64,000 nt of DNA from Methylomonas fluvii (GCF_014850975.1 NZ_JACXST010000001.1:868001-932000); one strand, 5' to 3'. Positions 34,862 to 44,344 are shown, counted from the stretch's first letter. Numbers and translations: made by a program. The notes: generated by a model not told the origin, from the sequence alone.

Positions 34862-37225
34862 TTAGAACTCGTATTTCAACGAACCCATCACATTGATGGG
34901 ATAGCCGGGGATAGCACCACGGCTGCCGCCATCCGAATTGGCGTAATACTCTTTGTCTAAAAGATTGTTGATATTCAACTGCGCCGTCAGCCTGTGTTGG
35001 CCGATGCGATGGGTGTAAGCCGCCATCGCATCCAACCGCGCGTAACCCGGCAGGATGAAAGTATTATCGGAGTCACCTGGCCGGCTACCAACGGCCACCA
35101 CGCCCAAGCCCGCCTTAAAGGCTTCATTAAACTGCCAAGTACCCCACAGGCTGCCCTGATGCCTGGGCACATTCTCCAGGCGATTGCCTCGCAAACCGCT
35201 GAAGTCCTCGAGGTAATTGACCTGGGTATAGGCATAGGTCGCCAAAAGATGGAGTTGGTCGGTGATTTGCCCAGCGAGGTCCAGTTCTATGCCTTTACTT
35301 CTGATTTTACCGGCGAGTATCCGGAAATTTGGGTCGGCCTGATTAGGATCGTCGGTCAGTAAATTGCTTTTGGTTAAATGAAAGAAGGCCAATGTCGAAG
35401 AAAATCGCTTGTCATGCGATTCCGTCTTAAGCCCGACTTCGTATTGCTGACCTTCTTGCGGGTCAAAGCTTGTGCCGTTGGCGCCGACGCCGTTGTTGGC
35501 ACTAAAAGACTCGGTATAACTACCGTAAGCCGATAGCCAATCTTGTACTTGATAAAGCACGCCGGCTCGCGGGCTGAACGCGCTATCCTCCTTTGCTTCT
35601 CGGCCTGCTTTTGCGGTATTCAAGGAAACCGGCGAGAAATTCTCCCCTGTCGTGACGCTATCGTAGCGACCGCCCAGCAATACATGCAGTTTGTCGAACA
35701 AAGTAATCTGATCCTGCACATAGGCGCCCACCCAGGATTCCTTGCGATAGAAAAACGCATTTTCGTTCGTCAATGCCGAAAAATCGACTTGTCCGTAAAC
35801 CGGGTTATAGATATCGATGGCAGGTGCCGGGTTATCGGCGTCATGCGAATCTGTTGTGGCGTGGAAGCCGTCTACACCCACTAACAGATTGTGCCGGCTG
35901 CCCAGCAGTTCGAACTTGCCGTTCAAATCGATATTACCGGAATGGGTCACCACATCTTGCACACCGGTGGTGGCGATACGATTCAACATGCGCTGGTCAT
36001 TTTGTAAGCCTAAATAATTGTAAAACGTCGGACCGCTCAGCGACCAATCCTTAAACAAATAGCGTTGGGTGATTTTCCAATCGTCGTTGAAATGGTAAGT
36101 CCAGTCGAAGCCGACCAGGGTACTTTCCATCAATTGTCGCTGCGGGCCGTCTTTCAGCGTGCGGGTGATCGGTATCGGTGCGGGACGCCCATTCACAGCG
36201 GGAATGCCGTAGTCGGCGTTCATGCGGTCGCGCTTGTATTCCAATTGCAGGTTGCTCTCGAACTTTTCGTTGGGTCGCCAAGTAAGCGATGGGGCGACAA
36301 AAAACCGCTCGTTGCCGACAAATTCTCTGAACGATTGATTATCCGTGTAAGAGCCATTCAGCCGATACAGTAGCGTCTTATCGTCGTCCAGCGGCCCGGT
36401 CGCATCGATCAAGGTGCGGTATTGGTCGTAAGAACCGAACTGTTGCTGCAGCGAATAGTACGGCGTGTCGCGCGGTTTCTTGGTCACGTAGTTCACCAGG
36501 CCGCCGGGCTCGATACGGCCATACAGTACCGCCGCCGGGCCCTTGAGAATTTCGATCTGCTCGATATTAGCGATGTCGTAAATATCCTGGCGGTTGTATA
36601 AGCCGTTGCGGTAAGCATCGCCGAAACCCGAGCCAGCCAAACCGCGGATGACAAAGTTGTCGTACAGATAGCCGCCGCCGGTGCGCCCCAACACGCCGCT
36701 GACATGGCCGTTGACCGCGTCGGGCAAGTTCGTGGACTGCTTGTCCGCCAGCACCGCTTTGGGAATGACTTGTATGGAAATAGGCGTTTCCATAATTGGC
36801 GTATCGGTTTTCGTCGCTGTCGTGGCGTTGGGCAGCCTGTAGTCGGGATTATAGGGGGCCGTAGCATCATAGGCCGCTTTGCCGACTACGGTCACCGCGC
36901 CCATCATCGTGGCGTCTCCGGCCCCGGAAGCCGGCTTGAGTGTCACCGTGCCGTCCGAGTTGATGCTTTGCGTAAGGCCGCTGCCCTTTAACAGCTTACG
37001 AAGGGCTTCCTCGGTGGTGTATTCACCTTGCAGCGCTGAACTGGTTTTACCGGTAGTGGATTGCTCCGCATACAACATCGCGGCACCGGATTGCGCTGAG
37101 AGTTGTTGCAGGGCTGCCGCCAGGGGCTGGGCCGGAATATCGAAATAGTGTTTGCCATCCTCGGCGTAGGCTTGCGCCGAGACCAGGGCGACGGCAGCGG
37201 CGAGGCGTTTGATTGCGAATGTCAT
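34862..37225 (-). CDS. STN-domain TonB-dependent siderophore receptor 2
   Basis: 787 residues from the chosen ATG, which has GGAG nine bases upstream and opens a clean signal peptide (TFAIKRLAAAVALVSAQAYA). A start 36 bases earlier is possible. STN domain about residues 22-98 (YFDIPAQPLAAALQQLSAQ), then GAVTVVG as TonB box region, and a plug with ISIQVIPKAVLADKQST, RNGLYNRQDIYDIANIEQIE and ILKGPAAVLYGRIEPGG. The barrel ends INVMGSLKYEF. Plug and barrel are near-identical in long stretches to receptor 1, so both probably take related ferric siderophores. The STN domain is quite different, in line with its own FecI/FecR pair. Confidence 0.93.
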   Translation of the reverse strand: MTFAIKRLAAAVALVSAQAYAEDGKHYFDIPAQPLAAALQQLSAQSGAAMLYAEQSTTGKTSSALQGEYTTEEALRKLLKGSGLTQSINSDGTVTLKPASGAGDATMMGAVTVVGKAAYDATAPYNPDYRLPNATTATKTDTPIMETPISIQVIPKAVLADKQSTNLPDAVNGHVSGVLGRTGGGYLYDNFVIRGLAGSGFGDAYRNGLYNRQDIYDIANIEQIEILKGPAAVLYGRIEPGGLVNYVTKKPRDTPYYSLQQQFGSYDQYRTLIDATGPLDDDKTLLYRLNGSYTDNQSFREFVGNERFFVAPSLTWRPNEKFESNLQLEYKRDRMNADYGIPAVNGRPAPIPITRTLKDGPQRQLMESTLVGFDWTYHFNDDWKITQRYLFKDWSLSGPTFYNYLGLQNDQRMLNRIATTGVQDVVTHSGNIDLNGKFELLGSRHNLLVGVDGFHATTDSHDADNPAPAIDIYNPVYGQVDFSALTNENAFFYRKESWVGAYVQDQITLFDKLHVLLGGRYDSVTTGENFSPVSLNTAKAGREAKEDSAFSPRAGVLYQVQDWLSAYGSYTESFSANNGVGANGTSFDPQEGQQYEVGLKTESHDKRFSSTLAFFHLTKSNLLTDDPNQADPNFRILAGKIRSKGIELDLAGQITDQLHLLATYAYTQVNYLEDFSGLRGNRLENVPRHQGSLWGTWQFNEAFKAGLGVVAVGSRPGDSDNTFILPGYARLDAMAAYTHRIGQHRLTAQLNINNLLDKEYYANSDGGSRGAIPGYPINVMGSLKYEF

Positions 37226-37330
37226 AGTCCATGTCTCCAATTTTTTAGGGTTCATGGGCATAGACGCGGCGGCTGAAAAAAGCCGCCAACCAGCATAAAT
37301 TAATTTATCTCTAGTAGTAAGCGGCTTCAG

Positions 37331-37469
37331 CTAATAGCCTGGCCCTATTTATCGCGGGGACTACGTTCGCACCCTCAGGGGCATAAAGTCTGAGTTCGAC
37401 GAAGCCGGCTGGCGCGCCCTTCTACAGTAACCTCAAGGGCATTAAGGCGAACGGTATTAGGTTAAATAA
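37331..37469. repeat. Degenerate relative of the 97-bp palindromic element
   Basis: The left end CTAATAGCCTGGCCCT matches 12 of 16 bases of the left end of the element at 45082. The right part keeps AAGGGCATTAAGGCGAACGG and TTAAATAAG against AAGGGCGCTAAGGCGAGCG and TTAATAAG. About 40 extra bases lie in the middle. It sits between fecR 2 and receptor 2. Confidence 0.5.
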
Positions 37470-37507
37470 GCAGGTAATTTATTGCGCCTTGTGAAGCGAA
37501 GAAAGCA

Positions 37508-38518
37508 TTAATGCTTGCCCGAAACCGCTTCCAGAACAATTTCGCGCTCGCCGACTCGTTTGACACTGATCGGCAATAGTGTGGCGACCGCATTTAACAG
37601 ACTGTCCAGTTGCTCGGTGCGGAAGCTGCCGTTAACGCGCAATTCCGCCAATGTCGGATCGGGCAGGCGGATGTTTACCTCGTGATAACGGCCTATCTCG
37701 GCCAGCACTTCAGCCAGTCGCCGGCCGTTAAAAATCAGCAGTCCTTGGCGCCAGGCCGTTGCGCTAGCAATATTGTTGGATGTGGCCGCAGCGAAACGCT
37801 GATCATCGCTGTAAGCTAATTGCTGCCCGGCCTGTAATTCGCGGCGGTCGCTCGGGCTGAGCATTTCCACCATGCCTTCTTGTACTGCCACGCTAACCCG
37901 ATCAGCTTGTTTATACACATTAAAAGCCGTGCCTATGTCGCGCACGCTGAGATTGCCCGCCTGCACACGAAACGGCCTTTCGGCATCGTGAGCCACCTTA
38001 AAGAAGGCTTCGCCGCGAATCATGTCCACTTGGCGCTGTGCATGGTTGAAATGGACTCGTACTTCCGTGTCGGTATTCAATTCCAGCTCGGTGCCATCCG
38101 ACAAGGCTAAGACCTGCCGTTGGCCTTTGCCGGTGCTGTAGCTGTGCGGCAGGCCGTACCAGCCTTGCGGGGAAAATATCGTCAAACCGAGCGTCAACAA
38201 CACGGTCGCCGCCGCAGCGTAAGCCAGCCATTTTCGCCTGACAGACGGACGCGTAGCTGGCCGATAACGCAAGGCTGCGTCGCGCGCCGGAAAGCTGTGC
38301 TGCTTGAAAGGCTCCAGCCAGGCCCATTGCGCTTGCACCTGCCGATAGGCCGCTTGGTGAGCGGGGTCAGCGGCCAGCCAGTCTGCAAATTCACGTTGGC
38401 TTGCTGCGTCTTCCGGCGCATCGCGCAAGCGTAGCAGCCAGGCTATCGCTTGGTCGCGCAGGGTTTGGCTGGTAGATTCGCTGTCTGACACGCTGAGTGA
38501 CTGAAGTGTGTTTATCAA
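37508..38518 (-). CDS. FecR-type anti-sigma regulator 2
   Basis: 336 residues. N-terminal cytoplasmic domain about 20-80 (QAIAWLLRLRDAPEDAASQREFADWLAADPAHQAAYRQ), one membrane helix about 98-115 (WLAYAAAATVLLTLGLTIF), periplasmic FecR domain with LSVRDIGTAFNVYKQ and the C-terminal segment IGRYHEVNIRLPDPTLAELRVNGSF. It holds sigma factor 2 inactive until receptor 2 is loaded. It starts 44 bases after sigma gene 2. A gap of 282 bases with the degenerate repeat separates it from receptor 2, enough room for a separate receptor promoter. Confidence 0.92.
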   Translation of the reverse strand: MINTLQSLSVSDSESTSQTLRDQAIAWLLRLRDAPEDAASQREFADWLAADPAHQAAYRQVQAQWAWLEPFKQHSFPARDAALRYRPATRPSVRRKWLAYAAAATVLLTLGLTIFSPQGWYGLPHSYSTGKGQRQVLALSDGTELELNTDTEVRVHFNHAQRQVDMIRGEAFFKVAHDAERPFRVQAGNLSVRDIGTAFNVYKQADRVSVAVQEGMVEMLSPSDRRELQAGQQLAYSDDQRFAAATSNNIASATAWRQGLLIFNGRRLAEVLAEIGRYHEVNIRLPDPTLAELRVNGSFRTEQLDSLLNAVATLLPISVKRVGEREIVLEAVSGKH

Positions 38519-38562
38519 AGGAACAGTTTACCGGACTTTGTCATAGACGGGCCAGACGGCAA

Positions 38563-39090
38563 TTACCGCCAAGTATGCTCCGGTTCAGCGCTGAGTTTGG
38601 CGCTGATATGTTGCATCGCCAGCATCACATAACGTTCCGAGCAACGTACCGAAATGCCCAGGCGCCGGGCAATTTCGGCATGTGAACAGCCTTCTATGCG
38701 GTATAACACAAAGGCATGGCGGCGCAATTCCGGCAATTCGTCCAGCCAGCTGGAGAATTTTTCCAATTGCTGATGAGTTTGCCAATAATGCTCCGGCGAA
38801 AGGCGCTGGTCGGCAACATGCTCGATGTCTGCGTCGGCTTCATCGAAGCGTGCGCGCGTTTCGCGGCGGCGATGGCGATCAACCGTTAGATTGGCGGCGG
38901 TCTGAAATAAAAACGCCCTGGGGTTTTGAATGGTTTGCGGCTCGGAATATTGCGATAAGCGCAGAAAAGTTTCTTGCACAATGTCGCTTACATCGGGCTC
39001 TCGCGGCCAACGGCCGCGTAAAAAGCTGCCGATTTCGTGCGCGTGTTGCAGAAACAGCGTGTGCAGAAATCCGGAAAGGTCTTTGGGCAT
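38563..39090 (-). CDS. FecI-type ECF sigma factor 2
   Basis: About 175 residues from the ATG giving MPKDLSGFLHTLFLQHAHE. A start 42 bases earlier is possible. Region 2: PDVSDIVQETFLRLSQYSEP and NPRAFLFQTAANLTVDRHRR. Region 4: ELRRHAFVLYRIEGCSHAEIARRLGISVRC with the helix-turn-helix for the -35 element. The nearest relative in the window is sigma factor 1. It heads cassette 2 (sigma 2, FecR 2, receptor 2). A long palindrome lies 140 bases upstream, at the end of the preceding PepSY gene. Confidence 0.9.
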   Translation of the reverse strand: MPKDLSGFLHTLFLQHAHEIGSFLRGRWPREPDVSDIVQETFLRLSQYSEPQTIQNPRAFLFQTAANLTVDRHRRRETRARFDEADADIEHVADQRLSPEHYWQTHQQLEKFSSWLDELPELRRHAFVLYRIEGCSHAEIARRLGISVRCSERYVMLAMQHISAKLSAEPEHTWR

Positions 39091-39231
39091 TGGCGATTGT
39101 TTGCGGTGGAACGGCTGGCGCGAAACCAGCAATGTTCACGCCATGACGCTGAAATTCACCTGACGTAGCGGTTTGCGCCGACCGCCGCGTTATCTTGTGT
39201 CGGTGCTGGGTTTTACCAACTGATTGGATGC

Positions 39232-39276
39232 TGTGTGATATGCCGCAGTTTTTGAAAAGTCGCGGCATATCACACA
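39232..39276. repeat. 45-bp palindrome upstream of sigma factor 2
   Basis: 15-bp perfect arms TGTGTGATATGCCGC / GCGGCATATCACACA around a 15-base centre (AGTTTTTGAAAAGTC) that can itself pair as TTTT/AAAA. It overlaps the stop codon of the PepSY gene. It could be a terminator of cassette 3, an operator, or a mobile repeat. A related left arm with flank recurs at 45317-45347. Confidence 0.75.
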
Positions 39277-40562
39277 CTAGAATCTTTGCGGCTATTTTGG
39301 CCGGCTCTACGCTTTTGCCGCCAGCGGATCACGCCAGTGACGAACAATACCGGGCAGGCCAGGCCGGTGATGAACACCAAAATCCGTCCGCTCATGCCAA
39401 AGGCTTGGCCGGAGTGCAAAGGCCATTGCCAGTGGGTGAAGACTTCGCCGGCAGTCGCGGTTGGCAGGCTCGGATCGTCCAAGTCCAGAATCTTGCCGCT
39501 GTAGCGGTCAATCACCGTGCAGCGGCGCTGCAGGATACTCCCCGGTGCGTCGACGCCGTCCTGGCATACCGTGTAGGTTTGAGTCGGCTCCGCCGCGCCG
39601 TAAATCCAGTGCGGCCGGCCTTGCGGGTATTGTTTCAACGCAATAGCCACAGCGCTATCCATGCCGATGGCCGGCGCATTATCGGCAGGCGGCGTAGATT
39701 GAAACCAATAACGATAAGTCACCGGTGAGAAGAGCTCCAGCACCGGTACCACGTTTTGCGGCAGCACCATGTACACGCCGGAGAACAGCACCGGAACCAT
39801 CACCAACGCGGTGTAAAAGCCGCTGATCTTGTGCAGATCGTAATTGAAGCGCACCTTGCCGGCGTTGGCCTTAAAGGTTAATGCGTTGCGCCAATGCCCG
39901 GTCAGCGGCCACCAGACGATCAGGCCGGTTAAACTGGAAATGATCAACAACGCACTGGAGACACCAACCACCAGCGCACTAACATCCTCGGCCGGAATCA
40001 ATAGGGCGTAATGCAATTCGAAAATCAGGCCGATAAACGTGGCCGGCAACCAGTCTGCCGATCTGCCTTGCAGTTGTTTGCCGGTGACCTGAGCGGTGTA
40101 AGGATTAACCGCCACCAGCCAACGCTCCGTTCCAGCGGGCGTATCAACCGAAAAGTAGAGTTTAAATGCCGCGAACTCATTGCGCGGGTAAGTCGCAAAA
40201 ACAGGCTTGGCCCGCGTCGGCATCGCATCCCGGCCCGCCGCAAAAATCTCGGACAATGGCCGATAGGCTGCCTGAGACGGCATTTTCACCACCAACACAT
40301 CAGCTTGCAGCCACTCGGCAATTTCAGTTTGAAATACCAGGATACTCCCCGTGACACCGTAGATTGACAGTAGCAATCCCAGACTCAAACCCAAGTAAAG
40401 ATGCACGCCCAGCCAGCGTTTTCGACGCCTTTTAAGCTTAGTTAGCGTCAGGCTTGATGGCGAGGCTTGATCGATCAAATGGCTTTGATTTGTCTCGGTG
40501 TTGGTCGTTATCCGACGCATACAGGATAGAGGGTTTTTGCCGCGTATATCTCGGTCTGGCAT
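39270..40562 (-). CDS. PepSY-associated membrane protein, candidate siderophore-iron reductase
   Basis: 430 residues with four predicted membrane helices: WLGVHLYLGLSLGLLLSIYG, about 200-225 (VSALVVGVSSALLIISSLTG), about 250-275 (LHKISGFYTALVMVPVLFSG) and a C-terminal one (GRILVFITGLACPVLFVTG). Histidines recur at the membrane edges (RWLGVHLY, FELHYALL, DLHKISGF, HWQWPLH), as in PepSY-TM proteins thought to bind haem. Members next to siderophore receptors (FpvG, FoxB-like) act in periplasmic release of iron from ferrisiderophores. Here it lies 35 bases after receptor 3 and so is part of cassette 3. The start could also be the ATG at 40520. Confidence 0.85.
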   Translation of the reverse strand: MPDRDIRGKNPLSCMRRITTNTETNQSHLIDQASPSSLTLTKLKRRRKRWLGVHLYLGLSLGLLLSIYGVTGSILVFQTEIAEWLQADVLVVKMPSQAAYRPLSEIFAAGRDAMPTRAKPVFATYPRNEFAAFKLYFSVDTPAGTERWLVAVNPYTAQVTGKQLQGRSADWLPATFIGLIFELHYALLIPAEDVSALVVGVSSALLIISSLTGLIVWWPLTGHWRNALTFKANAGKVRFNYDLHKISGFYTALVMVPVLFSGVYMVLPQNVVPVLELFSPVTYRYWFQSTPPADNAPAIGMDSAVAIALKQYPQGRPHWIYGAAEPTQTYTVCQDGVDAPGSILQRRCTVIDRYSGKILDLDDPSLPTATAGEVFTHWQWPLHSGQAFGMSGRILVFITGLACPVLFVTGVIRWRQKRRAGQNSRKDSSV

Positions 40563-40597
40563 ATGGCTGTTCGATGTTTGCTCACCCGCTTATCCGG

Positions 40598-43093
40598 CTA
40601 AAACTCCAGCCGCACCGTTCCCATCGCGGTGAGTGGCGCGCCAGGGTAAATACCGACACGCGGCGGAGCATTTTGGAAAGGATCGGTGGATTCGTAATAG
40701 GTTTTATCCAGCAGATTGCGGATATTAAATTGGGTGATCAGCCGGGATTTGCCGAGTTGATAGGTATAGCTGGCAAAGGCATCCAAGCGGGCGTAGCCGG
40801 GTAACGCAAACGTGTTGTCGTTATCGCCTTGCCGTTGTCCGGCGGCAAACATGCCCAAGCCAAAACTCAAACCGTTCAACGGTTCGTAGTGATGAATATC
40901 GTATTTGAGCCATAAACTGCCGGAATGCTCCGGCACATTGTTCAGACGGTTGCCCTGCAGCCCGGAAAAGTCTTTGGTGATACGGGCATCGGTAAAGGCA
41001 TAGTTGCCGATGATGCTGATCTCGTCGGTCAGCCGACCGGCCATATCCAGCTCGATACCTTGACTGCGGGCTTTGCCGATAGCCGCGCTGGCGAAAGGAT
41101 CCGGGCTATTGAAATCGCGGGTCATTAAATTTTCCTTGGTTAAATGGTAGTACGCCAAGGTCGTGGACAAGCGCTGGTCGAAAAACTCGGTTTTAACCCC
41201 GGCTTCGTATTGCTCGCCGATTTCCGGATTGATCGTCGCACCGCTGGCGGTTATGCCGTTGTTGGCGCCGAATGAAGTGGTCCAGTTGCCGTAGATACTG
41301 GCCCAGGCCCACGGCTGATAGAGAACCCCCACTCGAGGGCTAAAGCCTTCATCCCGGCGCGAAGGTAAAGCGGCATCGGCGGCGCTAGCCGAATTACCTA
41401 TGCCCAAGCCGGTTCTCGCCCAATCGTAGCGGCCACCGCCCAGGATATGCACTTTATCCCACAGGGTAATGTGATCCTGAAAATACGCGCCGTACCAGTC
41501 GTCCCGGAACAGGTAATGGTTGGCGCCGTCGTCGGAAGGCGTTGCCAGCGCGTTGGCGTAATAGCTCGGATCGATACCGTATTGGGGATTATAAATATCG
41601 ATATCCAAACCCGGCACAGGGTCCTGGTAGTTGCCGTAGAATTCATAGCGGCCGACTGCGCGCAAGTAATCGACGCCAATCAGGGTTTGATGATTTACGC
41701 CCAGTAATTTGAATTTTCCGGTCAAATCCAGATTGGTCGTATAGGTTTCGTTGTCGGAAGTTTGGGAAAATATATTCCGTGCATAGCGGCGATTACCCGT
41801 GCTCGGATCGAAAAACTGTTCGACGGTAAAGCCATTGGCGGGTTTGACCGAGGTATTTTTATCGTAAATAAACGAAGCCAGGAAGCGATTGCGCAAGGTC
41901 CATTTATCGTTGAAAGCATGGCTTAGATTGAAGCCAAGGTTTACCTTCGAGTTAGTGTCGACCGGATCGTTAGGGTCGATAAAGGACCGGCTAACCGGAA
42001 TCGGCGCCGGGCGATTGCCGATAGCGAACAAGCCTCTATCAACCTGGTAATCCTCATGCAAGGCTTCCAGCTCCAGAGACATTTCCGTCGCATCGCTGGG
42101 CCGCCAAGTTACTGACGGATTGACCAGCACCCGATCATTGAAATTAAAATCCCGAAACGATTTATTGTTTTGATAAGCACCGGAAAAACGATAGCTCAAA
42201 GACTTATCGCCGGTCAGCGGTCCGGTGGCATCCCATTCGGTTCTATAAAAATCGTACGCGCCGAAACGCTGCTCCACCGAGTAATAGGCCTCGTCGCGAG
42301 GTTTTTTGGTCACCAGGTTAATTAAGCCGCCAGGCTCGATACGGCCAAACAAAACCGCCGCAGGGCCTTTCAACACTTCGACACGTTCCAAATTCGCCGA
42401 ATCGAATTGAGCCCCCTCGCCAATACCCAGGCCGTTGGCGACCAGACCATTGCGATAAACCCGGCCGTTCCTAAAGCCACGGACGATGTAGGCATTACTC
42501 AGGCCCAAGGACGATTGCGGACGTATGCTGCTGACGTTTTCGAGCGCATCTTTAATGGTCGTGGTTTTTTGATCGTTCATCACCGCCCTGGGCACTACCT
42601 GAATCGATACCGGGGTGTCCATAATCGGCGTATCGGTTTTCGTCGCGGCGCTGGCGTTGGGTGGGCGATAGTCCGAGTTATAGGGATCGTTAGGGTCCGA
42701 TAGGGTTTTGCCCAGCACGGTTACGCTCGGCAAAGTTGTCGTACCGGCCGCCGACTGGGGTTCGGTGGGTTTTGCCGACTTTTCCAGCGTCACGGTGCCA
42801 TCGGCCGCGGTTTGTGTTGTCAGACCGCTGCCGCTCAACAGTTTGTCCAGCGCCTGCTGCGGTGTAAAGCGGCCTTGCACGGCGTTGCCGCGCAGCTTGC
42901 CTGCCAGTTGTGAACTGAAAAACACCTTGGTGCCGCTGGTTTCGGAAAATTGCAGTAGGGCGTCCGCCAACGGAGCGGCCGGAATGGCGAAATCGATAGC
43001 GCTTTCCGCCGCGCACCACGGGCTGGCGCTCATTGCTACGGCAAAAACGGTTAAACAGAACGGGTTAAAGGGCGGTAGTGTGCGTTGACTCAT
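40598..43093 (-). CDS. STN-domain TonB-dependent siderophore receptor 3
   Basis: 831 residues from the ATG with AGGA eight bases upstream. The frame extends 84 bases further but without a signal peptide. Signal sequence ends near SPWCAA-ES. The STN domain is about residues 33-108 (IDFAIPAAPLADALLQFSET). LPSVTVLG follows, then a plug with TKTDTPIMDTPVSIQVVPRA, VRGFRNGRVYRNGL and VLKGPAAVLFGRIEPGG. The barrel ends LTAMGTVRLEF. It resembles receptor 4 (same C-terminal pattern GVYPGAPLTAIG and RNLLDKxYYEST) more than receptors 1 and 2. Operon with PepSY gene downstream. Confidence 0.92.
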   Translation of the reverse strand: MSQRTLPPFNPFCLTVFAVAMSASPWCAAESAIDFAIPAAPLADALLQFSETSGTKVFFSSQLAGKLRGNAVQGRFTPQQALDKLLSGSGLTTQTAADGTVTLEKSAKPTEPQSAAGTTTLPSVTVLGKTLSDPNDPYNSDYRPPNASAATKTDTPIMDTPVSIQVVPRAVMNDQKTTTIKDALENVSSIRPQSSLGLSNAYIVRGFRNGRVYRNGLVANGLGIGEGAQFDSANLERVEVLKGPAAVLFGRIEPGGLINLVTKKPRDEAYYSVEQRFGAYDFYRTEWDATGPLTGDKSLSYRFSGAYQNNKSFRDFNFNDRVLVNPSVTWRPSDATEMSLELEALHEDYQVDRGLFAIGNRPAPIPVSRSFIDPNDPVDTNSKVNLGFNLSHAFNDKWTLRNRFLASFIYDKNTSVKPANGFTVEQFFDPSTGNRRYARNIFSQTSDNETYTTNLDLTGKFKLLGVNHQTLIGVDYLRAVGRYEFYGNYQDPVPGLDIDIYNPQYGIDPSYYANALATPSDDGANHYLFRDDWYGAYFQDHITLWDKVHILGGGRYDWARTGLGIGNSASAADAALPSRRDEGFSPRVGVLYQPWAWASIYGNWTTSFGANNGITASGATINPEIGEQYEAGVKTEFFDQRLSTTLAYYHLTKENLMTRDFNSPDPFASAAIGKARSQGIELDMAGRLTDEISIIGNYAFTDARITKDFSGLQGNRLNNVPEHSGSLWLKYDIHHYEPLNGLSFGLGMFAAGQRQGDNDNTFALPGYARLDAFASYTYQLGKSRLITQFNIRNLLDKTYYESTDPFQNAPPRVGIYPGAPLTAMGTVRLEF

Positions 43094-43328
43094 TGGGCAT
43101 CCTGGCTTGTGATTGTGGTGACGGCGGTTGGCGAAGGAAGGTGTTCCGTCGGCGTATCCGCAGGGGTTCCAAAGCAAAGACGAAGGGAGGGGTGGGTTTT
43201 ATAACCTGGCTGAGAAAATATTTTTGGCCGAGGACTCAGCGGAATGTCCTCATCGACCGGATGGGCCTTAGGCTCATGCGCCACGCCGCTCCGTAAAAGT
43301 TATGAAATTCACCCGGTCAATAGTCCGA

Positions 43329-43348
43329 ATTCCCGTGTAGGCGGGAAT
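43329..43348. repeat. Short hairpin repeat between fecR 3 and receptor 3
   Basis: ATTCCCG / CGGGAAT, 7-bp stem with loop TGTAGG. Hairpins of the TTCCCGCGTAGGCGGGAA type are common dispersed repeats in Proteobacteria. It may tune receptor expression against fecR. Confidence 0.5.
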
Positions 43349-43375
43349 GGCGAATTTGTTGGAAAGGGCGAAAAA

Positions 43376-44344
43376 TTAATGGCGGTGCAGAACGATCAAT
43401 GCGTCGGTCAGGCGGGTTTCGCTAACCGCTAAGGTGTTCTCGATAACAGCCAACGCCGCTTCCGGGGCGTTGGCATCGAATACGCCGGTCACCCCGTGCG
43501 CGGCCAAGTCGGGATCGGCGATGACGATTTTTCCCGGGCGGTAGCGGTTTAGATCGTCGATGACTTGTTGCAGCGGCTTTTCCTTAAACACCAGGCGCCG
43601 CTCCTGCCAGGCGGCGGCTTGCTTGAGATTGGCCTGTTCCGGCGTGCCGCTTTTACCGTCGCGCGACGCGACGCGCTGGCCCTCCGGCAGGCGCTCGATG
43701 GTCGCGCCGTCGGCAAACGCAACGCGCACACTGTGCTCGTACACAGTGACTGCCAGGTCGCCTTGCCACTGTTTAACGTCAAATGCCGTGCCCAAGGCGC
43801 GGACTCTTCCGCCGCTGGCAACGACCTCGAACGGTCTTGCGGGATCGGCGGCCACTTTGAAATACGCCTCGCCGCCGTGCAATCGAATTACCCGCTGTTT
43901 TTCGGAAAAATCCACCGACAGCGACGAAGCGGTATTCAGAATCACCGTCGAGCCGTCGCTGAGCTGAATTCGGCGCTGCTCGCCGGTGCCGGTGCGGAAG
44001 TCGGCAAAATAGCCGGCGTTAAACGCCCAGCCCAAACATAATGCCAGCATCAGGCAGGCTGCAATGGGCCATCGCCATAGACTCGGCCCGGCCGCAGCTG
44101 CTCTGCCGGCTTTTTGCACTGATTGTTCGATCCGGCGAACTTGGGCCGGATGCAAGGTCTCCATCCGCCGAAAAAAAAGCTGTGTTTGTTGCCAGGCTTC
44201 CAGGTTCTCTCGGCTGGCCGCCAGCCAGGCCTGCCACAATTTCTCCTGCTCACTGTCGTAGAACGGCGATTCGCGCAGGGCCAGCCAATATTCGGCTTGC
44301 TCCTCGGCGCTGGCGTCGGGAAAAGGCGGGAAGGAATGGTTCAT
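43376..44344 (-). CDS. FecR-type anti-sigma regulator 3
   Basis: 322 residues. N-terminal cytoplasmic domain (EEQAEYWLALRESPFYDSEQ, about 13-85), one membrane helix (WPIAACLMLALCLGWAFNAG, about 98-117), periplasmic FecR domain with RVRALGTAFDVKQW, and a C-terminal segment DLNRYRPGKIVIADPDLAAHGVTGVF. The N-terminal domain is less like FecR 1, 2 and 4, matching the fact that sigma factor 3 is also the more divergent one. It starts 182 bases downstream of sigma gene 3. Confidence 0.9.
   Translation of the reverse strand: MNHSFPPFPDASAEEQAEYWLALRESPFYDSEQEKLWQAWLAASRENLEAWQQTQLFFRRMETLHPAQVRRIEQSVQKAGRAAAAGPSLWRWPIAACLMLALCLGWAFNAGYFADFRTGTGEQRRIQLSDGSTVILNTASSLSVDFSEKQRVIRLHGGEAYFKVAADPARPFEVVASGGRVRALGTAFDVKQWQGDLAVTVYEHSVRVAFADGATIERLPEGQRVASRDGKSGTPEQANLKQAAAWQERRLVFKEKPLQQVIDDLNRYRPGKIVIADPDLAAHGVTGVFDANAPEAALAVIENTLAVSETRLTDALIVLHRH

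Noticed and set aside
34664-34960. Short frames on both strands in the gap before receptor 2
   Set aside because: No homology, no ribosome-binding site. The region includes the non-coding repeat A.
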